A stretch of DNA of 6,772 bases, from NCBI GenBank assembly GCA_902472315.1, contig CABRNM010000058.1, forward strand, positions 1-6,772, written 5' to 3'. The stretch comes from an uncultured Collinsella sp. (GTDB lineage: Bacteria; Actinomycetota; Coriobacteriia; Coriobacteriales; Coriobacteriaceae). Shown one piece after another: positions 1 to 5,475 of the stretch. Position 1 is the first letter of the stretch; each line of letters opens with the position of its first letter. Under the pieces are notes generated by a model, which saw only the letters and a list, made by a program, of their open reading frames with translations, did not search any database and had not been told where the DNA came from. The translations under genes were made by a program, and so were the position numbers.

Positions 1-42
1 GACCGAGAGTGACTGGAGTTCAGACGTGTGCTCTTCCGATCT
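1..42. other. Sequencing adapter remnant (non-genomic)
   Basis: Bases 9-42 read as the 34-base Illumina TruSeq read-2/index adapter, beginning GTGACTGGAGTTCAGACG and ending GCTCTTCCGATCT. The eight bases before it (GACCGAGA) sit where an i7 index would be. The match is from memory of the adapter sequence, but its length and exactness make chance unlikely. Genomic sequence probably starts at 43. Any reading frame running through this stretch is artefactual, and the contig end here is an assembly end, not a natural boundary. Confidence 0.95.
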
Positions 43-87
43 AGCGAAAAGTTAACCCGTGCCGCCCGGTCAGGCCCGATGGGACGG

Positions 88-915
88 CTACCGAGCCGCC
101 AAGATGGCGTCGATGAGCGTCAGTACGCCCCCGTCGTTGTTGCTCGGAATGCGCCATTTGGCGTGCGCATTCATGTGTTCCTCGGCATTGTCCACGATAA
201 AGCTGTGACCGACGCGCTCCAGCATGGGGATGTCGTTGTAGGTATCGCCCACGGCGGCGGCGTCGGCAATATCGATGCCCAGATGCTCGCACAGGTGCGC
301 GACGCCGGCGCCCTTGTCGACACCCAGGTTCATAAAGTCGATCCACTCGCGCCCGGCGTTGGTGACGTAGAGCTTGTCCGAGAACTCGGGGCTATAGGTC
401 TCGCGGAAAGCGGGCTCGGCGTCGTAGCCGGGGAAGAAGACCGAGATCTTATTGGACTCGATATCAAGGCCCTCAAAGCTATCGACGTAGTTGATTGTGT
501 TGTAGTAGACGCTGATCTCGTCGTGGTATTGATGGTCGCGGGCAAGCACGTAGAACTCGTCGAAGCAGCACAGGACGGGGACAGCGCGAGGATCCTCCGA
601 GGCGCGGCTCAAGACCTGCTGATACAGCTCCACGTCAATATTGCTCTTATATATATAGCTGCCGCGATAGATCACGCAGGCTCCGTTGTCGGGACAAAAA
701 GCGAGGCGGTTCTTGATGCCCTCGAACATCTCCTCGAGCTTGGGGGCGGGACGTCCGCTGGCGGGGCAGAATACGATGCCAGCCTCGGCGAGCTTGTCCA
801 GGCGTTCGTCGAGGCCTTGCGGCAGCACGCGCTCGTCGGTCAGCAGCGTCTTGTCCATGTCGACGGCGATGAGCTTAATGTTTCCGATATTGGCGTCCGA
901 TTCGTAAGTTTGCAT
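88..915 (-). CDS. Cof-type HAD-superfamily hydrolase (sugar/nucleotide phosphatase)
   Basis: A 275-residue protein of the Cof/IIB branch of haloacid dehalogenase-like phosphatases, which are cytosolic Mg-dependent enzymes that dephosphorylate small metabolites such as sugar phosphates. All four HAD motifs are visible: motif I DMDKTLLT (nucleophile Asp19, acid/base Asp21), motif II PASGRP (Ser53), motif III Lys201 in GVDKGAG, and motif IV GDTYNDIPML (Asp224, Asp228). Residues of about 75-195 between motifs II and III form the C2-type cap. Length is normal for the family. An in-frame ATG lies 34 codons upstream, but I chose the ATG at 915 because GAAAGG sits at normal spacing before it and the extra N-terminus is unlike the family. 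TATAAC on the minus strand (950-955) could be its -10, without a clear -35. It is transcribed divergently from the argG leader. The substrate cannot be told from sequence. The stop is 45 bases from the adapter junction, so the gene is complete. Confidence 0.93.
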   Translation of the reverse strand: MQTYESDANIGNIKLIAVDMDKTLLTDERVLPQGLDERLDKLAEAGIVFCPASGRPAPKLEEMFEGIKNRLAFCPDNGACVIYRGSYIYKSNIDVELYQQVLSRASEDPRAVPVLCCFDEFYVLARDHQYHDEISVYYNTINYVDSFEGLDIESNKISVFFPGYDAEPAFRETYSPEFSDKLYVTNAGREWIDFMNLGVDKGAGVAHLCEHLGIDIADAAAVGDTYNDIPMLERVGHSFIVDNAEEHMNAHAKWRIPSNNDGGVLTLIDAILAAR

Positions 916-1188
916 AAAAATGCGCCTTTCGTTTCGAGATTTTTCAGACGTTATAACCATCAACTCGTAGTCAGGCGTATTTTCGCAGGAATGGTGCGTA
1001 TTTGCACTGCAATTCACAAACTAATGAAAAAACTTTTCAGAAATTTGAATTTGTCGCTTGCGCAGCGTGCACTTTATCGTAATATAGCGAAAATCGAAAA
1101 CGGAGACGGAAAAACAACCGCTTACCGAGGAAAAGGTACCGTTTACGATATTAGAATTGCGCCCGGCGATACGTGAAAGGAGAGGCAG
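916..1188. other. Divergent intergenic region, HAD gene / argG leader
   Basis: No protein gene is supported here. The left part must hold the leftward promoter of the HAD gene and the right part the rightward promoter for the argG leader. It is more AT-rich than the flanking genes (for example 1021-1050 and 1081-1115). I looked for an 18-bp ARG-box (ArgR operator) and found no convincing pair. The only short palindrome of note, GCAT-AAAA-ATGC at 912-923, overlaps the HAD start codon. Confidence 0.5.
1051..1085 (+). promoter_or_regulatory. Candidate promoter for the argG leader transcript
   Basis: Two overlapping sigma70-like pairs can be read: TTGTCG (1051-1056) with TATCGT (1075-1080) at 18-base spacing, and TTGCGC (1058-1063) with TAATAT (1080-1085) at 16-base spacing. 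Each box matches consensus only in part. TAGAAT at 1152-1157 is a better -10 but has no -35. Transcription from any of these would include the leader ORF at 1189. This is a guess from spacing and AT-richness only. Confidence 0.25.
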
Positions 1189-1263
1189 ATGCAGTTCGTA
1201 AAGATCATCACTACTGCAGACAATGCCATCCGACGCCAGCGCGCAATTTCCCGACGACGATAA
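1189..1263 (+). CDS. Arginine-rich leader peptide upstream of argG (candidate attenuator peptide)
   Basis: A 24-residue ORF that starts MQFVKIITTADNA and ends IRRQRAISRRR, then TAA. AAAGGAG (1176-1182) lies six bases before the ATG, which is a stronger ribosome binding site than that of argG itself. Arginines occur at 15, 16, 18, 22, 23 and 24, so six of the last ten residues are Arg. Codons are CGA, CGC, CGC, CGA, CGA, CGA. The Arg codons I inspected in argG (residues 66, 96, 128, 147, 154, 186) are all CGC or CGT, so the run of CGA stands out. A short, well-translated ORF with a cluster of codons for the end-product amino acid, ahead of hairpins and an intrinsic terminator and then a gene for that amino acid's synthesis, is the classical layout of ribosome-mediated attenuation (trp, his and leu leaders). 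The peptide itself probably has no function beyond stalling. The ORF and its signal are seen directly; the role is inferred. The alternative is a chance Arg run. Confidence 0.72.
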   Translation: MQFVKIITTADNAIRRQRAISRRR

Positions 1264-1323
1264 CAATCGTCTCTGTCCGTATGGGGTGAAATGCCCCAAC
1301 AGAGTCATTTTGAGGTCGTTGGG
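1256..1323 (+). promoter_or_regulatory. argG leader: competing RNA hairpins
   Basis: Just after the leader's Arg codons several pairings compete. Hairpin A is GACGAT/ATCGTC (1256-1261 with 1266-1271, loop AACA) and covers the last Arg codons and the stop. Hairpin B pairs CTCTGT (1271-1276) with ACAGAG (1299-1304) and, inside it, TGGGG (1282-1286) with CCCCA (1294-1298). CCCGACGAC (1250-1258), within the Ser-Arg-Arg-Arg codons, can also pair over nine positions (one G-U) with GTCGTTGGG at 1315-1323. GTCGT at 1315-1319 can instead pair with ACGAC at 1331-1335, which is inside the 5' arm of the terminator and would disrupt it. A ribosome stalled on the CGA codons would free 1315-1319 for that antiterminator pairing. 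The pairings are read by eye; energies were not computed. Confidence 0.5.
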
Positions 1324-1418
1324 TTTTAGCACGACATAGACGCATGTTTCTAGGGCATGTTGTGCTGTTTTTTGCTATTTAACCTGATATTGCACGGTTT
1401 TTGACCTCGAAATGACTT
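1302..1418. repeat. 16-bp inverted repeat enclosing the leader terminator
   Basis: Bases 1302-1317 (core GTCATTTTGAGGTC, 1304-1317) are complementary to 1403-1418 (core GACCTCGAAATGAC, 1403-1416). All 16 positions pair if two G-U pairs are allowed, and 14 pair in the core with one G-U. The arms lie 85 bases apart and enclose the terminator at 1328-1373. This may be a long-range stem in the leader RNA or the terminal repeats of a small (about 117-119 bp) mobile element. CAAC occurs just outside both ends (1297-1300 and 1420-1423), as a 4-bp target duplication would, but so short a match may be chance. Confidence 0.6.
1328..1373 (+). terminator. Intrinsic terminator in the argG leader (attenuator)
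   Basis: AGCACGACAT (1328-1337) pairs with ATGTTGTGCT (1357-1366) as a 10-bp stem with one G-U and a 19-base loop, followed after one G by TTTTTT (1368-1373). It lies 64 bases after the leader ORF and 94 bases before the argG start, so it would end leader transcripts before argG. No other gene on this strand needs a terminator here, which supports an attenuation role. The large loop and only moderate GC make it weaker than the terminators after argG and ndk. Confidence 0.6.
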
Positions 1419-1467
1419 GCAACTGACCGATGTTCTAACTAGCTACCAAGGGCGAAAGGAAACAGCC

Positions 1468-2694
1468 ATGAGCAAGGAAAAAGTCGTTCTCGCATATTCC
1501 GGTGGTCTTGATACATCCGTATGTGTCAAGTGGCTCCAGGACGAGAAGAATCTCGATGTCGTTTGTGTCTGCGGCAATGTGGGCCAGGAGGAGACCGGCC
1601 TGGACGCCAAGAAGCAGAAGGCCCTCGACCTGGGCGTTCTGGATTGTCAGGTGCTCGACCTGCGCGACGAGTTCTCCGATGAGTTCCTGACTAAGGCCAT
1701 CGCCGCAAACTCCATGTACGAGAACAAGTACCCGCTGCTCTCCGCCCTGTCTCGCCCGCTGCTTGCCAAGAAGCTTGTTGAGGTCGCTCACGAGTTTGGC
1801 GCGACCTACGTCGCCCACGGCTGCACCGGCAAGGGTAACGACCAGGTTCGTTTTGAGGCTGCTGTCAAGGCCCTCGACCCCGAGCTTAAGGTTATCGCCC
1901 CGGTTCGCGAGTGGGATCTGAAGTGCCGTCCCGACGAGGTTGCCTACGCCCACGCTCACAACGTGCCGGTTCCCGAGGGCGCCAACGACAATCCCTATTC
2001 CATCGACGACAACCTGTGGGGTCGCGCCATCGAGTGCGGTCACCTGGAGGATCCCTGGAACGAGCCGCTCGACGACGCCTGGGTTATGACCAAGAACCCC
2101 GAGGACACGCCGGACACCCCGACCTACACCGAAATTGAGTTTGAGGCCGGCAAGCCTGTCGCCGTCGACGGCAAGAAGATGAAGCTCTCCGAGATCGTCA
2201 TCGCCCTCAACAAGATCTCCGGCGACAACGGCTTTGGCCGTCTCGACCTGGTCGAGGATCGTCTGGTGGGCCTCAAGAGCCGCGAGTGCTACGAGGTCCC
2301 CGGCGCCCTGACGCTTATCACTGCCCACAAGGCGCTCGAGGATATCTGTGTCGAGGGCGACCTGCTCAAGACCAAGATCAAGCTCGAGCAGGATTGGGCC
2401 ACCGCCGTGTACAACGGCCAGTGGTACAGCCCGCTCAAAAACGCGCTCGATGCCTTTATGGCCGATACCCAGAAGTTCGTGACCGGCACTGTCCGTCTGA
2501 AGTTCTTTAAGGGTAACTGCCATGTCGTCGGCCGCAAGAGCCCCTTCAGCCTCTACGACTACGGTCTGGCTACCTACGACCGCGACACCACGTTTGACGA
2601 GAAGGCCAGCGCCGGCTTTATCGAGATCGATACGCTGTCGCTCAAGACGTGGGCTAAGGTCCAGGGCCCCAGCTCTGCTGCCGCCCAGGCCTAG
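1468..2694 (+). CDS. argG: Argininosuccinate synthase
   Basis: A 408-residue cytosolic enzyme that joins citrulline and aspartate using ATP (giving AMP + PPi) to make argininosuccinate, the penultimate step of arginine synthesis. The N-terminal ATP-pyrophosphatase P-loop is AYSGGLDTS (residues 9-17). The substrate-binding stretch AHGCTGKGNDQVRFE is at 116-130, followed by the conserved APVREW at 144-149 and the NPYSIDDNLWGR segment at about 175-186. The C-terminal synthetase and oligomerisation part is complete, and the length is normal for bacterial ArgG (about 400). I chose the ATG at 1468 because GAAAGGA (1454-1460) is seven bases upstream and MSKEKVVLAYSGG is the usual N-terminus; an in-frame TTG at 1417 would add 17 unlikely residues. 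The gene is preceded by the Arg-rich leader and terminator, so transcription is probably attenuated when arginine is plentiful. The next gene of the pathway, argH, follows after about 520 bases. Confidence 0.98.
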   Translation: MSKEKVVLAYSGGLDTSVCVKWLQDEKNLDVVCVCGNVGQEETGLDAKKQKALDLGVLDCQVLDLRDEFSDEFLTKAIAANSMYENKYPLLSALSRPLLAKKLVEVAHEFGATYVAHGCTGKGNDQVRFEAAVKALDPELKVIAPVREWDLKCRPDEVAYAHAHNVPVPEGANDNPYSIDDNLWGRAIECGHLEDPWNEPLDDAWVMTKNPEDTPDTPTYTEIEFEAGKPVAVDGKKMKLSEIVIALNKISGDNGFGRLDLVEDRLVGLKSRECYEVPGALTLITAHKALEDICVEGDLLKTKIKLEQDWATAVYNGQWYSPLKNALDAFMADTQKFVTGTVRLKFFKGNCHVVGRKSPFSLYDYGLATYDRDTTFDEKASAGFIEIDTLSLKTWAKVQGPSSAAAQA

Positions 2695-2847
2695 CGCCTC
2701 CTTCCTTTGGTATCCGCGCGGCCCATCCGCGTGATACATAACGGGCGCATGGGGTCCCTACCTTTCGTTATGCTTGCTGACACTTCTTAACATCGGTGGC
2801 CCCTACGTTCCGCCCGCATATATGACGCCGCGTCTGCGGCTGAGTCC
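2695..2847 (+). other. Structured 3' region of the argG transcript
   Basis: The stretch between the argG stop and its terminator holds three inverted repeats. GTATCCGCG pairs with CGCG-T-GATAC (2710-2718 with 2728-2737, one bulged T). CATAACG pairs with CGTTATG (2737-2743 with 2766-2772). GCCGC pairs with GCGGC around a GTCT loop (2827-2840). None is followed by a T-run. They may protect the 3' end or be processing sites; no gene is seen. Confidence 0.45.
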
Positions 2848-2877
2848 GAGCCCCGCCGGGGTTGTCCGGCGGGGCTC
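2848..2877 (+). terminator. Hairpin terminator downstream of argG
   Basis: GAGCCCCGCCGG (2848-2859) and CCGGCGGGGCTC (2866-2877) form a perfect 12-bp GC-rich stem with a six-base loop. The tail is CTTCTATCAATTT, only moderately U-rich. It lies about 150 bases after argG and would separate argG transcription from the small ORF and argH. Confidence 0.75.
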
Positions 2878-2927
2878 CTTCTATCAATTTGGCGGCTCTG
2901 CGCCTATATATATGAGGAGTATCCATT

Positions 2928-3098
2928 ATGTTCAATGCTTTCGCGCATGCTTTACTTGCCCTCGCGCCCGAGTTCGATGCTGCAAAGGTCCAGGACGTTC
3001 CTATGAGCCTAAAGGCCTGGATCGATGGTTCGCAGGGCAACATCCGGAGGGAGACGTTGGGCGCCAAGTGCATGGCGCGTCACTTCTTTGCAAATTAG
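2928..3098 (+). CDS. Small hypothetical protein (56 aa) between argG and argH
   Basis: An ORF with ATG at 2928, a good ribosome binding site GAGGAG (2914-2919) eight bases before it, and a TAG stop at 3096. The product begins MFNAFAHALLALAPEFDAAK and continues through VPMSLKAWIDGSQ to RHFFAN. I do not recognise a family. It has no signal peptide or clear membrane segment; the start is mildly hydrophobic (residues 2-13) and the C-terminal third is basic (NIRRETLGAKCMARHFF). It lies after the argG terminator and 118 bases before argH on the same strand, so it could be cotranscribed with argH. TATATA at 2905-2910 is too close to the ribosome binding site to be a sensible -10. It may be a real small protein, a decayed gene remnant, or a chance ORF; the ribosome binding site is the main support. 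Confidence 0.42.
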   Translation: MFNAFAHALLALAPEFDAAKVQDVPMSLKAWIDGSQGNIRRETLGAKCMARHFFAN

Positions 3099-3216
3099 CT
3101 ACATGGCTCCGCACACGGTTGGGAATGTGTAAAACTAGCGGTTGAAAAATCGCTTTAGCGATATGGCGCATTGCTTTGGGCGCTTGTTTTGGTATTTGGA
3201 GAAAGGGGACGGTTCC
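3099..3216 (+). promoter_or_regulatory. argH upstream region
   Basis: There is a short hairpin ATCGC-TTTA-GCGAT at 3149-3162 without a T-run, and TTGAAA at 3142-3147 that could be a -35 but has no acceptable -10 at 16-18 bases. TAAAAC at 3130-3135 is a weak -10-like box without a -35. A promoter for argH is expected because of the upstream terminator, but I cannot place it with confidence. Unlike argG, I see no Arg-rich leader ORF or intrinsic terminator here. Confidence 0.25.
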
Positions 3217-4647
3217 ATGGCTCTTTGGGGCGGTCGTTTTGAGGCAGGCGTGGCCGAGGTCACGCAGGAATTTGGCGCGTCGTTGCCGGTCGACAAGCAT
3301 CTCTATAAGCAGGATATCGCCGGCTCTAAGGCGCATGCCAAAATGCTGGCGGCCCAGGGCATCATCAGTGCCGAGGACGAGCAGGCGATTGCCAAAGGCC
3401 TGACCGGAATCGAACAGGATATCGATGCCGGCAACTTCACCTTCAACATCAACGACGAGGACATCCATATGTCTATCGAGAGCGAGCTGACACGCCGTAT
3501 CGGCGAGGCCGGTAAGCGCTTGCATACCGGCCGTTCGCGCAACGACCAGGTGGCGACCGACACACGCCTGGGCGTCAAGGCGCTGGCCAAGGAGCTCATG
3601 GAGGCCAATCTTGAGCTGCGCCATGTGCTGGTGGATGCGGCCAAGAAGTACGACAAGGTGATTCTGCCGGGCTACACGCACATGCAGCACGCTCAGCCCG
3701 TGCTGCTGTCGCATCATCTGCTTGCGTATTCCTGGATGTTCGCGCGCGACTTTACGCGCCTGAAGGCCGCCTTTGATGCCGCCGACAACTGCCCGCTGGG
3801 TGCTGCCGCGCTTGCCGGTACGAGCTATCCGCTCGATCGCCAGATGACGGCTGCCGAACTTGGTTTTGCGGGCGTGATTCCCAACTCGCTCGATGCGGTT
3901 TCCGACCGTGATTTCCTGCTCGATCTGCATTACGCCGGATCCGTCATGGCGATGCACCTGTCGCGTCTTTCCGAGGAGATCGTGCTGTGGTCGAGCTCCG
4001 AATTTGGCTTTATCACGCTTTCCGACTCGTACTCCACCGGCTCGTCCATCATGCCGCAGAAGAAGAACCCCGACTTTGCCGAGCTTATCCGCGGCAAGAG
4101 CGGCCGTGTGTATGGCAACCTGGTGCAGCTGCTCGTGACCATGAAGGGCCTGCCGCTTGCTTATAACAAGGACTTGCAGGAGGACAAGGAGGGCGCGCTC
4201 GATACCGCCCATACGCTCATGCAGTGCCTGTCGGTTATGGCCGGTATGATTTCGACTTGGACCGTCAACGAGGATGCCATGGCGCGCGAGTGCGGCGTGG
4301 GTCACCTTGCCGCCACCGATGTTGCCGATTACCTGGCTAAGCGTGGTCTGCCGTTCCGCGAGGCACATGCCGTGGTGGGCCATCTGGTCCTGATGTGCGA
4401 GAAGCGCGGCTGCAATCTTGAGGACCTGCCGTTTGAGGTGTTCCATGAGGCGAGCCCGCTCTTTGAGCGCGACATTACCGAGGCGCTCGACATCCCGTCG
4501 ATTGTCGCCGCGCGCACGACCGAGGGCGGCACCGCCCCTGCCGCCGTTGCCGTGCAGCTTGATCGCGCCGAGGCACAGCTCGTGGCTGACGAGGGTGTGT
4601 TTGGATCACTGACTAAGGTCGTCGAGATGGGCCACGGGGTAAAGTAG
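3217..4647 (+). CDS. argH: Argininosuccinate lyase
   Basis: A 476-residue cytosolic homotetrameric enzyme that splits argininosuccinate into arginine and fumarate, the last step of arginine synthesis. It belongs to the fumarase/aspartase superfamily and shows the three conserved regions that build the shared active sites: HTGRSRNDQVATD (103-115), GYTHMQHAQP (151-160), and the superfamily signature GSSIMPQKKNP (274-284) with the catalytic loop serine. The N-terminus MALWGGRF is diagnostic for ArgH. I chose the ATG at 3217 because GAAAGGGG (3201-3208) is eight bases upstream; an in-frame TTG at 3142 would add 25 residues absent from the family. Length is normal to slightly long (family about 455-470), with the extra residues at the C-terminus after the last conserved helix. 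It follows argG on the same strand but after a terminator and the small ORF, so it may be separately transcribed. Confidence 0.98.
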   Translation: MALWGGRFEAGVAEVTQEFGASLPVDKHLYKQDIAGSKAHAKMLAAQGIISAEDEQAIAKGLTGIEQDIDAGNFTFNINDEDIHMSIESELTRRIGEAGKRLHTGRSRNDQVATDTRLGVKALAKELMEANLELRHVLVDAAKKYDKVILPGYTHMQHAQPVLLSHHLLAYSWMFARDFTRLKAAFDAADNCPLGAAALAGTSYPLDRQMTAAELGFAGVIPNSLDAVSDRDFLLDLHYAGSVMAMHLSRLSEEIVLWSSSEFGFITLSDSYSTGSSIMPQKKNPDFAELIRGKSGRVYGNLVQLLVTMKGLPLAYNKDLQEDKEGALDTAHTLMQCLSVMAGMISTWTVNEDAMARECGVGHLAATDVADYLAKRGLPFREAHAVVGHLVLMCEKRGCNLEDLPFEVFHEASPLFERDITEALDIPSIVAARTTEGGTAPAAVAVQLDRAEAQLVADEGVFGSLTKVVEMGHGVK

Positions 4648-4697
4648 GGATTTGGCTGAAGCCGTTTTGGCCATTTATTGATAAATCGTTTTCACTT

Positions 4698-4731
4698 TAC
4701 GGGTGCCTGCTGATGTGGGCGCCCGTATTTT
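4698..4731 (+). terminator. Intrinsic terminator of argH
   Basis: TACGGGTGCC (4698-4707) pairs with GGCGCCCGTA (4718-4727) as a 10-bp stem with one G-U and a ten-base loop, followed by TTTTG (4728-4732). It is 50 bases after the argH stop. Confidence 0.85.
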
Positions 4732-4960
4732 GTTGCTATGGGGGAGGGGCTTGTCGAGAACTTCTGTAGGACCTTTGGGCAGGTTGTGAAGGGGTTACGT
4801 TCGCGGGCGGCAACCGACCGCCTGCTCTGTTCGATGCGGTTGATGGGCGGTCGGATGGTACTCTAATCGGGCTTCGAAACAGAAGTGACACATATGGAGC
4901 GCTTTAATAAATTGCAACGTTTCAATATACAGCTTTTTGTTTAACTGCAGCTAAAACTCT
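4732..4960. other. Gene-free region with nested inverted repeats
   Basis: No ORF with a ribosome binding site is supported on either strand. An 8-bp pair ACTTCTGT (4760-4767) / ACAGAAGT (4879-4886) could close a 127-base domain. Inside it GCGGGCGG (4803-4810) pairs with CCGCCTGC (4818-4825, one G-U). Alternatively, CCGACCGCC (4814-4822) pairs with GGCGGTCGG (4846-4854); CAACCG (4811-4816) can also pair with CGGTTG (4837-4842). These three are mutually exclusive. The region could be an unlinked small RNA, part of an intergenic repeat, or simply GC-rich spacer. It lies upstream of the best ndk promoter candidate, so it is probably not part of the ndk leader. Confidence 0.4.
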
Positions 4961-4968
4961 GTTACGAT
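4940..4968 (+). promoter_or_regulatory. Probable ndk promoter
   Basis: TACGAT at 4963-4968 is preceded by TGT (4960-4962), giving an extended -10 (TGnTACGAT). The -35 position at 17-base spacing, TTTAAC (4940-4945), is weak, as often happens with extended -10 promoters. The upstream 4905-4945 is AT-rich. The predicted start near 4975 would give a leader of about 58 bases before ndk. Confidence 0.45.
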
Positions 4969-5032
4969 GCAGTCCAGGCGGGTGCCGGAATGGGACTTGG
5001 GCACGCGCGAACCTACTTGAAAGGCTACTTTT

Positions 5033-5437
5033 ATGGCTATCGAGAAGACCTTCATCATGATTAAGCCCGACGCCGTGCGCGACCGCAAGATCGGCGAGAT
5101 CGTTGCTCGCATTGAGCGCAGCGGCCTTGTCATCGAGCGCATGGAGATGACCACGCTCGAGCGCGCTACCGTCGAGGAGCACTACGCCCATCTGGCCGAC
5201 AAGCCCTTCTTTGGCGGTCTCTGCGACTTTATGACGAGCGGTCCGGTCGTCAAGATGGTCGTTTCCGGTCTCTCCGCTGTTGCTAAGATGCGCACCCTCA
5301 TGGGCGCTACCAACCCGCTTGAGGCTGCTCCTGGTACCATCCGCGGCGACTTTGCCGTCGATGTCAACGCCAACGTGATCCACGGCTCCGACTGCCTGGA
5401 GAACGCCGAGATTGAGATCAAGCGCTTCTTTGGCTAA
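5033..5437 (+). CDS. ndk: Nucleoside diphosphate kinase
   Basis: A 134-residue cytosolic enzyme that transfers the gamma-phosphate of ATP to nucleoside diphosphates through a phosphohistidine, balancing NTP and dNTP pools. The N-terminus EKTFIMIKPDAV has the conserved Lys11 (nucleotide phosphates). The catalytic histidine is His117 in NVIHGSD, with Arg104 and Asn114 in the conserved TIRGDFA and NANVIHG context. Length fits the compact bacterial form (about 130-150). The start is set by GAAAGG (5019-5024), eight bases before the ATG. It is monocistronic: its own probable promoter lies upstream, a strong terminator follows, and rpiB converges on it. Confidence 0.98.
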   Translation: MAIEKTFIMIKPDAVRDRKIGEIVARIERSGLVIERMEMTTLERATVEEHYAHLADKPFFGGLCDFMTSGPVVKMVVSGLSAVAKMRTLMGATNPLEAAPGTIRGDFAVDVNANVIHGSDCLENAEIEIKRFFG

Positions 5438-5475
5438 ACCAGCTTTGACTCCTTAAAGCTGTTAGCGTGTGGCTT

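Noticed and set aside
912..923. GCAT-AAAA-ATGC palindrome as a possible ARG box
   Set aside because: Too short compared with an 18-bp ARG box, single copy, and explained by the HAD start codon and its upstream A/T tract.
28..1176. 382-residue plus-strand frame over the HAD gene
   Set aside because: It starts inside the adapter, is antisense to a HAD gene with all four motifs, has no ribosome binding site, and shows low-complexity V/A/D-rich shadow composition.
1021..1332. 103-residue minus-strand frame in the argG leader
   Set aside because: No ribosome binding site at its start, no recognisable domain, and it overlaps the well-supported leader ORF and hairpins on the other strand. It would matter only if the 1302-1418 block proves to be a repeat with coding remains.
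1264..1467. T-box riboswitch in front of argG
   Set aside because: I see no T-box consensus (AGGGTGG-type antiterminator bulge) and no specifier loop arrangement; the leader ORF explains the region better.
1435..2739. 434-residue minus-strand frame antisense to argG
   Set aside because: Mirror frame of a GC-rich codon-biased gene; the plus strand is unmistakably ArgG.
2774..3145. 123-residue plus-strand frame across the argG terminator
   Set aside because: It runs through the 12-bp terminator stem, lacks a ribosome binding site, and is in a different frame from the better supported 56-codon ORF.
3001..4446. 481-residue minus-strand frame antisense to argH
   Set aside because: Shadow of ArgH, with no ribosome binding site and no family resemblance.
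4826..4842. GTTCGATGC as a tRNA T-loop
   Set aside because: No acceptor, anticodon or D stem can be built around it at tRNA spacing.
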